A stretch of DNA of 64,000 nucleotides. It comes from Pseudactinotalea sp. HY158. Lineage in GTDB: Bacteria; Actinomycetota; Actinomycetes; Actinomycetales; Beutenbergiaceae. The notes below the pieces were generated by a model. That model did not search any database, had not been told where the DNA came from, and worked only from the letters and a program-made list of their open reading frames with translations. The position numbers and the translations under genes were made by a program. Location of the stretch: NCBI RefSeq assembly GCF_009660225.1, contig NZ_CP045920.1, positions 2,926,079-2,990,078 on the forward strand. Reading direction: 5' to 3'. Below are positions 1 to 8,280 of the stretch, one piece after another (position 1 is the stretch's first letter; every line of letters starts with the position of its first letter).

Positions 1-710
1 TACTCGGTGATCGAACCGCCGCCGTCGGCGAAGGGCTCGGCCCCGTCGATCCACCGCTGCGCGTTGAGCGCGGCGTGCCCGTAGCGGCCGCACGAGTACA
101 GGCTGTTCGTGGCGAGCGGGGCGCACAGGTCGTCGACGGTCCCCGGACTCGCCACGAGCACCCGCAGGTCGGGGTCCTCGCCGTCGGTGCGGGCGAAGCT
201 GAGCGAGCCGTCCCCACCCCAGGAACGGTCGTCGTTGAGCGTGTCCATGACGAAGTCGCCGAAGTCGGACAGGAGCATCGGCAGGCCCCACTCCATCTCG
301 ATGCGCACGGTGCGCACCTCCCGATCCGGGTGCGGCGCGGGCTCACTGCCCGGAAGCACGACGAGCTCGCCGTCGAGCCGGTCCGGCACGTCGTGGGTGA
401 GCACTCCCGCGAGCTCGTCCGGGGTCGGCGGCGGGGGCGTCGTCGGGCTTGGGGACGGCGTCCGCTCGCCCGCGCTCGCCCGTGCCGTGGGCGAGCGGGT
501 CGGCTCGGGCGTACCGGTGGGCTCGGGCGTTCCGGTGGGCTCGGGGGTCGCCGTGGGCTCGGCCACCGTGCCGGCAGTGCCGGCAGTGCCGGCAGTATCG
601 CCCGTGTCGGTGTCGGAATCACGCCCGAACGCGAACCACGCGAGCGCCACCGCGAGGACGACCGCGAGGGCGACCACGAGGATCGTGCGGGGGGTCCGTC
701 GAGTCGGCAT
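1..710 (-). CDS. DUF3152 family membrane-anchored protein (3' end outside window)
   Basis: Incomplete: about 236 N-terminal residues are present and the reading frame is still open at the window edge. After a short basic start (MPTRRTPRT) there is one hydrophobic segment (about residues 8-28), so a signal anchor or signal peptide. A spacer rich in Pro/Thr/Glu with TPEPTG-type repeats follows (about 45-75). The folded part carries stretches typical of DUF3152 (ASPGTVDDLC, NSLYSCGRYG, ALNAQRW). The family resembles zinc peptidases, and its NHExGH-like metal site would lie beyond the edge, so activity cannot be judged. ATG codons at 710 and 719 are in frame and neither has a clear ribosome site. 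Family call is moderately secure; function unknown. Confidence 0.7.
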   Translation of the reverse strand, partial: MPTRRTPRTILVVALAVVLAVALAWFAFGRDSDTDTGDTAGTAGTAGTVAEPTATPEPTGTPEPTGTPEPTRSPTARASAGERTPSPSPTTPPPPTPDELAGVLTHDVPDRLDGELVVLPGSEPAPHPDREVRTVRIEMEWGLPMLLSDFGDFVMDTLNDDRSWGGDGSLSFARTDGEDPDLRVLVASPGTVDDLCAPLATNSLYSCGRYGHAALNAQRWIDGAEPFADGGGSITE

Positions 711-755
711 GACTTCCATCGTGCCATCAGTTCGGGGGCAGCACCGCCGCGGGCC

Positions 756-761
756 TACGAT
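756..761 (+). promoter_or_regulatory. -10 hexamer TACGAT before the DUF3107 gene
   Basis: TACGAT fits the actinobacterial TANNNT -10. A transcript would start near 768, about 65 nt before the ATG at 833. A GTG at 770 is close enough to be a near-leaderless alternative start, but it would add residues the family does not usually have. No convincing -35 is visible. Confidence 0.4.
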
Positions 762-832
762 GGGGACTCGTGCGCCGAGCGGCGCACGATTTCGAAGGAG
801 CCGAGGCAGCCATTCCTGCCGGCCAGGAAGCG

Positions 833-1090
833 ATGAAGGTGGAGAGCGTGCGGATCACTATCGGAGTGCAGAACGTCGCCCGGGAGCTCAACGTCGAACT
901 CGACGACTCGACCGGCGGCGCCACCGACCCGGCGGCCGTCGCGGCGCAGGTGAGCGAGGCGGTCGCCACGGAGGACGGTGTGCTCGACCTCACCGACGCG
1001 AAGGGGAACCGCATCATCGTTCCGGCGCGCTCCCTCGCGTACGTGCACGTCGGGGTCGACGAGCAGCGGTTCATCGGCTTCAGCGCCTGA
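833..1090 (+). CDS. DUF3107 family small protein
   Basis: An 85-residue acidic protein whose start (VRITIGVQNVARELNVELDD) and end (RSLAYVHVGVDEQRFIGF) match the actinobacterial DUF3107 family, which is about 75-85 residues long. No enzymatic motif is visible and the function is unknown; in other actinobacteria it sits beside a DEAD-box helicase, as here. ATG 833 has AGGA four bases upstream. GTG 848, preceded by GGAG, would give the family-like N-terminus (M)RITIGVQ and is an equally good start. Confidence 0.8.
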   Translation: MKVESVRITIGVQNVARELNVELDDSTGGATDPAAVAAQVSEAVATEDGVLDLTDAKGNRIIVPARSLAYVHVGVDEQRFIGFSA

Positions 1091-1103
1091 GGCCGTCCGA
1101 CCC

Positions 1104-1136
1104 GCATCCGGGCCGCATCCGGGCCGAATCCGGGCG
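1104..1136 (+). repeat. Three tandem 11-bp units (GCATCCGGGCC type)
   Basis: Units 1104-1114 and 1115-1125 are identical and 1126-1136 differs at two positions. A short inverted repeat CCGGG-N5-CCCGG (1130-1144) runs off its end, a possible weak terminator for the DUF3107 gene. The rest of the gap 1091-1488 holds no gene I can support. It is the likely long 5' leader of the helicase gene and also contains the 9-bp repeats at 1363-1393. Confidence 0.5.
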
Positions 1137-1362
1137 ACACCCGGCCACACAGACCGCCCGGGTCACGCCGCACCGGTGGCGGTGGGCCGGGCCACACTTG
1201 CCCGCCGTCCGGGCTATTTCGGTGCGCCCGCGCTACAGTGGACCCGTACGGGTTGCCCGGTCGCAACGGTCGAACACGTCGCCACTATGAACTCCCGCCT
1301 CCCCCGGTCCCGTCCGGACGGCGCGGAGAGCCCGGTTCCCTTCTCGATTCTTCGCTCGCTCC

Positions 1363-1393
1363 TGGAGCACATGGAGCACATGGAGCACACGGA
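1363..1393 (+). repeat. 9-bp tandem repeat (GGAGCACAT) in helicase leader
   Basis: The unit GGAGCACAT occurs about three times in a row, the last copy altered. It lies about 100 bp before the helicase start. The unit contains GGAG and ATG, so it mimics ribosome sites, but no sizeable frame follows. No function is known to me. Confidence 0.5.
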
Positions 1394-1488
1394 GAATTCC
1401 GCGGAGCAGGAGCCGGCAGGAAATCTCGCGATCGGCTGCCGGCAGCAGCACGCGTCCGACCGGGCGCGTCCCAGCGTTCCGAGGGACT

Positions 1489-3153
1489 ATGACCGATACC
1501 GACCTGCAGGCGAGCGAGCCTGCCACCACCACCGTCGCCGATGACATCCTCGCGCGCCTCGACGAGGCCGCCGTGACCGAGTCCGTCGACGTCACGACCG
1601 ATTCCGACGCCGTCGAGATCAGCCAGGACGGCGACCTGCCCGAGCGGTCGTTCGCCGACTTCGGCGTGAGCGAGCCGATCGTCGCGGCGCTCTCCGAGGT
1701 GGGCATCACCCACCCCTTCCCGATCCAGGCGCTCACCCTGCCGGTGGCGCTCGCCGGCCACGACATCATCGGCCAGGCCAAGACCGGCACCGGCAAGACC
1801 CTCGGCTTCGGCATCCCGCTGCTCGAGCGGGTCGTCGGCCCCGGCGAGGAGGGCTGGGACGACCTGCCGGACGCCGGCAAGCCGCAGGCGCTCATCATCG
1901 TGCCGACCCGCGAGCTCGCGGTCCAGGTCGCCGGCGACCTCGTCACCGCCGCCCGCAAGCGGCCCGTGCGTGTCGCACAGGTCTATGGCGGTCGTTCCTA
2001 CGAGCCGCAGATCGAGGCGCTGACCCGCGGGGTCGAGGTCGTCGTCGGCACTCCCGGCCGGATGATCGACCTGCTCAAGCAGCGTTACCTCGTGCTCAAT
2101 CAGGTGCAGGTGCTCGTGCTCGACGAGGCCGACGAGATGCTCGACCTCGGCTTCCTGCCGGACGTGGAGACCCTGCTCTCGCGCACCCCGGCGAACCGGC
2201 ACACGATGCTGTTCTCCGCCACGATGCCCGGGGCGGTCATCGCGATGGCCCGGCGCTACATGACCCGGCCCACGCACATCCGCGCCCAGGATCCCGAGGG
2301 CTCCGGGGCGGCCGTCGACCTGGTGAGCCAGTTCGTCTACCGCGCCCACGCGATGGACAAGACCGAGATGCTCTCGCGCATCCTCCAGGCCGAGGGCCGG
2401 GGTCTGACGATCGTGTTCACCCGCACCAAACGCACCGCGGCCAAGGTCGCGGACGAACTCGTCGACCGCGGCTTCGCGGCGGCACCGCTGCACGGCGATC
2501 TGGGCCAGGGAGCCCGCGAGCAGGCGCTGCGCGCGTTCCGCCACGGCAAGGTGGACGTGCTCGTGGCCACCGACGTCGCGGCCCGCGGCATCGACGTCGA
2601 CGACGTCACCCACGTCGTCAACTTCCAGTGCCCCGAGGACGACAAGACCTACCTGCACCGGATCGGGCGGACCGCCCGCGCCGGCAACACGGGCACCGCG
2701 GTCACGTTCGTCGACTGGGACGACGTGCCTCGCTGGACCCTCATCGACAAGGCCATCGGCCTGAACAAGGGCGAGCCGGTCGAGACCTACTCGTCCTCAC
2801 CCCACCTGTACACCGACCTGTCGATCCCGGAGGGCACGAAGGGCCGGCTCCCGCGGCAGGCCCGCACCCGCGCCGGGCTCGAGGCCGAGGTCCTCGAGGA
2901 TCTGGGCGAGACCGGCGGCGGGGCGAAGGGCGCCGGCGGCCGGGGACGCCAGGACCGAGGCGGGCAGTCCGGCCGTCAGGGCGGCCGCTCCGGTCGCCAG
3001 GGCGGCCAGTCGGGTCGCCAGGGTGGTCAGGGTGGTCAGGGCGGTCAGGGCGGTCAAGCCCAGCGCCGGCAGGCCCCCGGCGAGGGCCAGGGCCGCTCCC
3101 GGCGCCGTCGTCGCACACGCGGCGGCAAGCCCGTCGCCGACTCGGGCAGCTGA
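1489..3153 (+). CDS. DEAD-box ATP-dependent RNA helicase
   Basis: A 554-residue cytoplasmic RNA helicase of the RhlE/DeaD type that uses ATP to remodel RNA or ribosome precursors. Visible motifs in order: Q motif around FADFGVSEPI and FPIQALTLP (54-85), Walker A AKTGTGKT (97-104), PTRELA, GTPGR, DEAD, SAT, then the helicase C motifs IVFTRTKR, HGDLGQGAREQALRAFR, VATDVAARGIDV and HRIGRTARAG. The C-terminal tail (about 470-554) is disordered, with Gly/Gln/Arg-rich repeats (RQGGQ, GGQGGQ) ending in an Arg-rich patch, typical of RNA-binding tails. ATG 1489 has AGGGA just upstream. The roughly 400-bp leader suggests post-transcriptional control, as known for cold-shock helicases; that is inference. 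Confidence 0.95.
   Translation: MTDTDLQASEPATTTVADDILARLDEAAVTESVDVTTDSDAVEISQDGDLPERSFADFGVSEPIVAALSEVGITHPFPIQALTLPVALAGHDIIGQAKTGTGKTLGFGIPLLERVVGPGEEGWDDLPDAGKPQALIIVPTRELAVQVAGDLVTAARKRPVRVAQVYGGRSYEPQIEALTRGVEVVVGTPGRMIDLLKQRYLVLNQVQVLVLDEADEMLDLGFLPDVETLLSRTPANRHTMLFSATMPGAVIAMARRYMTRPTHIRAQDPEGSGAAVDLVSQFVYRAHAMDKTEMLSRILQAEGRGLTIVFTRTKRTAAKVADELVDRGFAAAPLHGDLGQGAREQALRAFRHGKVDVLVATDVAARGIDVDDVTHVVNFQCPEDDKTYLHRIGRTARAGNTGTAVTFVDWDDVPRWTLIDKAIGLNKGEPVETYSSSPHLYTDLSIPEGTKGRLPRQARTRAGLEAEVLEDLGETGGGAKGAGGRGRQDRGGQSGRQGGRSGRQGGQSGRQGGQGGQGGQGGQAQRRQAPGEGQGRSRRRRRTRGGKPVADSGS
3022..3057 (+). repeat. 9-bp coding repeats in helicase tail
   Basis: Four tandem copies of a GGTGGTCAG-like unit (3022-3030, 3031-3039, 3040-3048, 3049-3057) encode Gly-Gly-Gln repeats of the helicase tail. 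The number of copies probably varies between strains. Confidence 0.6.
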
Positions 3154-3214
3154 GACCCACTCCTCCGCGGGTTCCCCGCAACCACACCGAAGCACGCCGG
3201 ATCACACCGGTCCC

Positions 3215-3245
3215 CGCCCGGGGCGCCCATGCGGCGCTCCGGGCG
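3215..3245. terminator. Stem-loop between convergent genes
   Basis: CGCCCGG (3215-3221) pairs with CCGGGCG (3239-3245), with further GC pairing inside the loop. It lies between the convergent helicase and PHP genes and could end both transcripts. There is no T-run, as is usual in very GC-rich genomes. A weaker hairpin GCGGG-TTC-CCCGC lies at 3167-3179. Confidence 0.4.
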
Positions 3246-3294
3246 TCGCTCGTTCCGGGACCCGCTCAGGCGAGGGTCGCGTCGAACCACTCGC

Positions 3295-4134
3295 TCACGG
3301 GTGCACCACGCCGAGACGCCCCTGGGCCGTGATCGCGGCGAGGACCTCCCGCGAGGTGGTGTTCTCACCGAGCCGGTTCGGCTTGCCCGCCCCGTGGTAG
3401 TCGCTCGATCCGGTCCGCAGCAGGCCGTGGCGACCCGCGAGGGCCACGAGTTCGGCCCGCTCGGCGGGAGTGTGGTCGCGGTGGTCCACCTCGAGTCCGG
3501 CGAGCCCGGCCTCGACCATCCGCGCGATGACGGCGTCGCTCACCACCCGCCCGCGGCCGCTGGCGCGCGGGTGGGCCATGACCGGCACCCCGCCCGCCGC
3601 CCGCACCGCGGCGACGGCGGCGACGGCCTCGGGCGCCGTGTAGCGCACGTAGTAGGGGCTGTGGGGGCTGAGCAGCCCCGCGAACGCCGCGGTGCGATCG
3701 GGCACGATGCCCAGTCGCACGAGTGCGTCCGCGATGTGGGGCCGCCCGATCGTCGCCCCCGGCGCGGCCTCGGCGAGCACGTCGTCCCAGGAGATCGGCA
3801 GGTCCCGGCCGAGTCGGGCGACCATGTCCGCGGCGCGGGTGGCCCGATGGCTGCGGGAGTCGGCGAAGACGCCCGCGAGCGCCGGGTCGGCCGGGTCGTG
3901 GAGGTAGGAGAGCAGGTGCACGCTGATGCCCCCGGCGGTGCAGGAGATCTCGGTCCCCCGCACGAGGCTCACCCCGGAGCCGGGCACGGCGGCCACGGCC
4001 TCGGCCCACCCCGCGGTCGTGTCGTGATCGGTCAGCCCCACCACCGTCAGCCCCGCCCGCGCGGCCGCCGCCATGAGCTCGGCCGGGCTCTCGGTGCCGT
4101 CCGAGGCGCGCGTGTGGGTATGCAGGTCGATCAC
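3295..4134 (-). CDS. PHP domain phosphoesterase (TrpH/RNase AM type)
   Basis: A 279-residue PHP-fold metal-dependent phosphoesterase. The metal ligands of the family are visible: DLHTHT at the N-terminus, GLTDHDT, RGTEISC, a mid-protein AHPRASGRG and the C-terminal GSSDYHG. Relatives include nucleoside 3',5'-bisphosphate phosphatase / 5'-3' exoribonuclease RNase AM (YciV, TrpH); the substrate here is not provable. I place the start at GTG 4134, giving (M)IDLHTHT, because TACCCT lies exactly 6 nt upstream, a leaderless layout. An in-frame ATG at 4152 would lie upstream of that promoter. The gene is divergent from pepP. Confidence 0.88.
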   Translation of the reverse strand: MIDLHTHTRASDGTESPAELMAAAARAGLTVVGLTDHDTTAGWAEAVAAVPGSGVSLVRGTEISCTAGGISVHLLSYLHDPADPALAGVFADSRSHRATRAADMVARLGRDLPISWDDVLAEAAPGATIGRPHIADALVRLGIVPDRTAAFAGLLSPHSPYYVRYTAPEAVAAVAAVRAAGGVPVMAHPRASGRGRVVSDAVIARMVEAGLAGLEVDHRDHTPAERAELVALAGRHGLLRTGSSDYHGAGKPNRLGENTTSREVLAAITAQGRLGVVHP

Positions 4135-4140
4135 TCCGTC

Positions 4141-4146
4141 AGGGTA
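4141..4146 (-). promoter_or_regulatory. Leaderless -10 (TACCCT) of PHP gene
   Basis: On the minus strand TACCCT is followed by six bases and then GTG at 4134. This spacing puts the transcript start at or next to the start codon and decides the start of the PHP gene. Confidence 0.55.
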
Positions 4147-4193
4147 GGGCACCGGTTCGCCCGGCGTGGCGCTCGGGGTGAGACGATGGGGGC

Positions 4194-5726
4194 ATGTCTG
4201 GCGAACACAGCGAGGACGATCCGTCGGCCGATCGCGGCAGCAACCGCTCCCAGCGCCCCGAATCGGCGGCGTTCCGGGAGTTCATCGCGGCCGACTGGGC
4301 GCCGCCGGCGAGCACGGTGAGCACAGCCGCGGGCCCGGACGAGGTCGCGGCCTACGCCGCCGCGCGCCGGCGCCGCCTGTCCGAGCAGTTCCCCGGCGAG
4401 CGGCTCGTGCTCCCGGCGGGTGGGCTCAAGGTGCGCTCGAACGACACGGACTACCGCTTCCGGCCGCATTCCGCGTTCGCGCACATGACCGGGCTGGGCA
4501 CGGACGAGGAGCCCGACGCCGTGCTCGTGCTCCATCCCCAGCCGGCCGAGGCGGTCGAGCCGGCCACGGAACACGAGGCGGTGCTGTACTTCCGCCCCCT
4601 CGCCTCCCGGGAGAGCGAGGAGTTCTGGGCCGATGCCCGCTACGGGGAGTTCTGGGTGGGCGCCCGCCCGACGTTGGCGGAGCTCGAGGCCCGCCTGGGC
4701 CTGCCGTGCCGGCACATCGACGAGCTCGCCGACGCCGTCGGAAAGGACGCCGGCGAGGTGACCGTCCGCGTCGTCCCCGGGGCGGACGAGGCGGTGAGCG
4801 CGCTCGTCGAACGCATCCGCGTGCAGAACGGCGTGACCTCCGACAGCGAGCACGGCGAGGACGCCGCCCTGGCCGAGGCGCTCTCGGAGCTGCGCCTGAC
4901 CAAGGACGAGTGGGAGATCGGGCAGCTGCGGGCCGCGGTGGCGGCCTCGGTCGCGGGCTTCGAACAGATCGTGCGGGCGCTGCCCCGTGCAGCCGGGCAC
5001 CCGCGCGGCGAACGGGTGATCGAGGGCGCCTTCGCCGCCGTCGCGCGGGCGGAGGGCAACGGCACGGGCTACGAGACGATCGCGGCGGCGGGCAACAACG
5101 CCACCACCCTCCACTGGATCCGCAACGACGGCCCGGTGCGGGCGGGCGAGCTCGTGCTCGTCGACGCCGGCGTCGAGGCGGACTCGCTCTACACCGCCGA
5201 CATCACCCGCACGCTCCCGGTGAGCGGGGAGTTCTCCGGCGTGCAGCGCCGCGTCTACCAGGCGGTGCTCGATGCGGCCGACGCCGCGTTCGCCGTCGCC
5301 CGCCCCGGGGTGAGGTTCCGCGAGATCCACTCGACCGCGATGGGCGTGCTCGCCGCCCGGCTCGAGGAGTGGGGGCTACTGCCGGTCGGCGCCGAGGCGG
5401 CCCTCGCGCCGCGCGGCCAGCAGCATCGGCGCTGGATGCCGCACGGCACGAGCCACCACCTGGGCCTCGACGTGCACGACTGTGCCCAGGCCCGCCGGGA
5501 GATGTACCTCGACGCGGAGCTCGCCCCGGGCATGGTGTTCACGATCGAGCCGGGCCTGTACTTCAAGGAGGACGACCGGGCGATCCCGGCCGAGTACCGC
5601 GGGATCGGCGTCCGGATCGAGGACGACGTGCTCGTGACCGACGACGGCGTGGTCAACCTGAGCGGGGCGCTGCCGCGCCGGCCCGACGACGTCGAGGCGT
5701 GGATGGCCTCGCTCCGGCGCGGGTGA
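4194..5726 (+). CDS. pepP: Xaa-Pro aminopeptidase (peptidase M24B)
   Basis: A 510-residue cytoplasmic metallo-aminopeptidase removing N-terminal residues that precede proline. The N-terminal AMP_N domain (about 40-200, with DYRFRPHSAFAHMTGL) precedes the pita-bread M24 domain. Five-ligand dimetal centre: Asp in LVDAGVEADSLYTADITRT, His in GTSHHLGLDVHD, Glu in MVFTIEPGLYF and Glu in VRIEDDVLVT. ATG 4194 has GACGAT six bases upstream, a degenerate version of the leaderless -10 found elsewhere here. The stop overlaps the next gene's GTG (GTGA), so the two are translationally coupled. Confidence 0.93.
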   Translation: MSGEHSEDDPSADRGSNRSQRPESAAFREFIAADWAPPASTVSTAAGPDEVAAYAAARRRRLSEQFPGERLVLPAGGLKVRSNDTDYRFRPHSAFAHMTGLGTDEEPDAVLVLHPQPAEAVEPATEHEAVLYFRPLASRESEEFWADARYGEFWVGARPTLAELEARLGLPCRHIDELADAVGKDAGEVTVRVVPGADEAVSALVERIRVQNGVTSDSEHGEDAALAEALSELRLTKDEWEIGQLRAAVAASVAGFEQIVRALPRAAGHPRGERVIEGAFAAVARAEGNGTGYETIAAAGNNATTLHWIRNDGPVRAGELVLVDAGVEADSLYTADITRTLPVSGEFSGVQRRVYQAVLDAADAAFAVARPGVRFREIHSTAMGVLAARLEEWGLLPVGAEAALAPRGQQHRRWMPHGTSHHLGLDVHDCAQARREMYLDAELAPGMVFTIEPGLYFKEDDRAIPAEYRGIGVRIEDDVLVTDDGVVNLSGALPRRPDDVEAWMASLRRG

Positions 5727-7198
5727 GCGCGCCCCCGGCGGCCCTCGTGCGGGCGCGGGCGGCGGTTCGGACGACGTGGCCCGCCTGGTCCGTCGGTGCG
5801 CTCATCGCCGCGATCCACACGGTGTGGTCGTGGCGGCAGTGGGCCCGCTTCGACTCCCCGAGCTGGGATCTGGGCATCTTCACGCAGCTGATCCAGGACT
5901 ATTCGCGCCTCGAGGCCCCGATCGTGCCCATCAAGGGCGAGGGCTATTTCCTGCTGGGCGATCACTTCCACCCGCTGCTCGTCGTGCTCGCGCCGTTCTA
6001 CCGGATGTTCCCGTCGGGCTTCACGCTGCTCGTCGCCCAGAACGTGCTGCTCGGGATCTCGGCCGGGATCCTCACGTGGCTCGGCGTGCGGCTGCTCGGT
6101 CGCTGGTCCGGGATCGCGATCGGTCTCGCCTACGGCGCGTCGTGGGGCCTGCAGACGGCGGTCGCGAGCCAATTCCACGAGGTCGCCCTCGCGATGCCGC
6201 TCCTCGCCGCCTCCCTCACGGCCCTCGTGCTCCGGCGGCACCGGGCGGCCGCCCTGTGGGCGCTGCCGCTGCTCGGGGTCAAGGAGGACCTGGGGCTCAC
6301 GGTGGCCGCCATCGGGGTGGTCATCGCCCTCCAGGGAGGCCGCCGGCTCGGGTCGGCGCTGGCCGCCGGCGGTGTCGCCGCCTTCGTGCTCGTCACCTCG
6401 GTCGTGCTGCCCGCGCTCAACCCCGACGGAGTCTGGGCCTATGCCGAGGATTCCGTGCTCTCGCGGCTGCTGAGCGACCCGGCGGCCACGCTGGCCGGGT
6501 TGACGGACGGCGCCGGCACGAAGGCGGGGATGGTCACGCTGTCGCTGGCGATCACGGCCTTCCTCGCACTGCGCTCGCCGATCATCCTCGTCGCGGTGCC
6601 GACGTTCGCGTGGCGGCTCACCTCGGACGTCCCCTACCACTGGGGAACCGATTGGCACTATTCGGCCCCGCTCATGATCATCGCGATGGTCGCCCTCGTC
6701 GACGGACTGCACCGGCTCGCCGAGCGCACCGAGGCGAGGAGGCGGGCGGGCGGGGCACCGGTCCCCGCCACCGGCCCGGGCGGGAGGTTTCTCGCGCTGC
6801 GCGCCCCCGTGCGGGTGCGGGAGGTCGCGACCGGGGTCCTGCTCTTCGCGATCGTGGCGAGTTCCCAGTTCCCGTGGTCGCGACTGGTCGAGCCGGAGTT
6901 CTACCGACCGAGCCCGACCGCCGCCGGCGCCCGCGGCGCCCTGGCCACCGTGACTCCCGGCGACCGTGTCGTGACCGACATCACACTCATGGCCTACCTC
7001 GTGCCGACGGCCCGCGTCTACTGGCTCGGTCACGACAACCCCGTACCCGACCTGATCGTGCTCGACCGCCATTCGGGCGTCTGGGGCGGCGAGCCTCCCC
7101 GGGATGCCGCGGAATGGGGCGAGGATCGGTTCGACGGGTCGACGTTCACCCAGATCTACGACCGGGACGGCTTCCTCGTCGCGGAGCGCGACGGGTGA
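5723..7198 (+). CDS. DUF2079 polytopic membrane protein
   Basis: A 491-residue integral membrane protein with about nine to ten hydrophobic helices and the DUF2079 start (SWDLGIFTQLIQDYSRLEAP followed by FLLGDHFHP). The family has an overall glycosyltransferase-C-like membrane topology, with an acidic motif near the N-terminus and a late extracytoplasmic loop; no substrate is known. The start GTG 5723 overlaps the pepP stop by four bases. The C-terminal part (ITLMAYLVPTARVYWLGHDN) is probably outside the membrane. The link to PepP is positional only. Confidence 0.8.
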   Translation: MSAPPAALVRARAAVRTTWPAWSVGALIAAIHTVWSWRQWARFDSPSWDLGIFTQLIQDYSRLEAPIVPIKGEGYFLLGDHFHPLLVVLAPFYRMFPSGFTLLVAQNVLLGISAGILTWLGVRLLGRWSGIAIGLAYGASWGLQTAVASQFHEVALAMPLLAASLTALVLRRHRAAALWALPLLGVKEDLGLTVAAIGVVIALQGGRRLGSALAAGGVAAFVLVTSVVLPALNPDGVWAYAEDSVLSRLLSDPAATLAGLTDGAGTKAGMVTLSLAITAFLALRSPIILVAVPTFAWRLTSDVPYHWGTDWHYSAPLMIIAMVALVDGLHRLAERTEARRRAGGAPVPATGPGGRFLALRAPVRVREVATGVLLFAIVASSQFPWSRLVEPEFYRPSPTAAGARGALATVTPGDRVVTDITLMAYLVPTARVYWLGHDNPVPDLIVLDRHSGVWGGEPPRDAAEWGEDRFDGSTFTQIYDRDGFLVAERDG

Positions 7199-7260
7199 TC
7201 GCGGTCGCCCCGAGAAGGGCCGGTTCCATGCCCACCGACCCCATGCAGGTTTGTGCTCAC

Positions 7261-7287
7261 TAGACATTCTTATGTGTCATCTACAAT
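7261..7287 (+). promoter_or_regulatory. Promoter and candidate operator of amino-sugar operon
   Basis: TAGACA (7261-7266) and TACAAT (7282-7287) form a -35/-10 pair with a short 15-bp spacer. TACAAT ends 10 nt before ATG 7298, so the leader is only a few bases. GACA-N8-TGTC (7263-7278) is an inverted repeat lying across the spacer, well placed for a repressor. TTATGTGTCA (7271-7280) resembles TTATTGTGTTCA before galT. Confidence 0.5.
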
Positions 7288-7297
7288 CATGGGTGCC

Positions 7298-8218
7298 ATG
7301 ACTCAGACTCCAGACACGACAACGACGGTCAGCGGCGCCCACATGGAGGCCGAGCTGATGAGCCAGCCCGACACCTGGGCCCGGGCCGTGGAACTCGCCT
7401 CCGACCATGCCGACCTCTTCCCCACCGCCGGACAGCGCGTCGCCGCGATCGGCTGCGGCACCTCCTGGTTCATGGCCCAGAGTTACGCCGCGCTGCGCGA
7501 GCGCGCCGGCCTCGGGGAGACCGACGCCTTCGTCGGCTCCGAGCCGCTGCTCGAGCGCGACTACGACCTCGTCGTCGCGATCTCGCGCTCCGGCACCACC
7601 TCCGAGATCATCACCGCGATGTCCGCCATCGCCGGCCGTATCCCCGTGCTGGCGATCGTCGGCGCGGCCGACACCCCGATCGGGCGCGCCGCCGACCGGG
7701 TCATCGAGACGCCGTTCGCGGACGAGACCTCCGTGGTGCAGACGCGGTTCGCGACGACCGCGCTGACCCTGCTGCGCGCCTCCCTCGGGGAGGACCTCGG
7801 CGCGGCGATCGCGGACGCCCGCACCGCCACGACCGCCCCGCTGCCCGAGGCGGCCGTCACCGCCGAGCAGACCACCTTCGTGGGCCTGGGCTGGACCATC
7901 GGGCTCGCCCACGAGGCGGCGCTGAAGAACCGCGAGGCCTCCCAGTCCTGGACCGAGTCCTACCCCGCCATGGACTACCGGCACGGCCCCATCGCCATCG
8001 CCGCCCCCGGCCGGGTCACCTGGAGCTTCGGCGCCGCCCCCGAGGGTCTCGCCGCCCAGGTGAGCGCCACCGGAGCCACCTTCGTCGAGCATGCCGAACT
8101 CGACCCGCTCGCCGATCTCGTCATCGCCCAGCGGGTGGCGCTGGCCCGTGCCCGGGCCGCCGGCCTCGACCCCGACCACCCCCGCGGCCTCACCCGGTCC
8201 GTGGTCCTGGACGGCTGA
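7298..8218 (+). CDS. SIS domain sugar-phosphate isomerase/deaminase (AgaS-like)
   Basis: A 306-residue double-SIS protein like the isomerase half of GlmS and AgaS. First sugar-phosphate binding loop at IGCGTSWFMAQS, then VAISRSGTTSE; second SIS domain with TTFVGLGWTIGLAHEAALKNREASQSWTE... and a Glu/Lys-rich active segment. The downstream kinase, aldolase and DeoR genes suggest it converts galactosamine-6-phosphate to tagatose-6-phosphate (AgaS role), though glucosamine-6-phosphate is possible. Start chosen at ATG 7298; ATG 7289 is in frame but sits almost inside the -10 region. First gene of an operon reaching 11795. Confidence 0.8.
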   Translation: MTQTPDTTTTVSGAHMEAELMSQPDTWARAVELASDHADLFPTAGQRVAAIGCGTSWFMAQSYAALRERAGLGETDAFVGSEPLLERDYDLVVAISRSGTTSEIITAMSAIAGRIPVLAIVGAADTPIGRAADRVIETPFADETSVVQTRFATTALTLLRASLGEDLGAAIADARTATTAPLPEAAVTAEQTTFVGLGWTIGLAHEAALKNREASQSWTESYPAMDYRHGPIAIAAPGRVTWSFGAAPEGLAAQVSATGATFVEHAELDPLADLVIAQRVALARARAAGLDPDHPRGLTRSVVLDG

Positions 8219-8280
8219 GACCGCCTTGCCCGCCCCCCGCACTCACCGGCCGCCGCCACCCCGACCGGGCGGCCGGTGAC

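Noticed and set aside
4166-5722. Plus-strand frame running into the DUF2079 gene from upstream
   Set aside because: It overlaps pepP in another frame with Arg/Gly-rich nonsense sequence. Only the part from GTG 5723 is membrane-protein-like.
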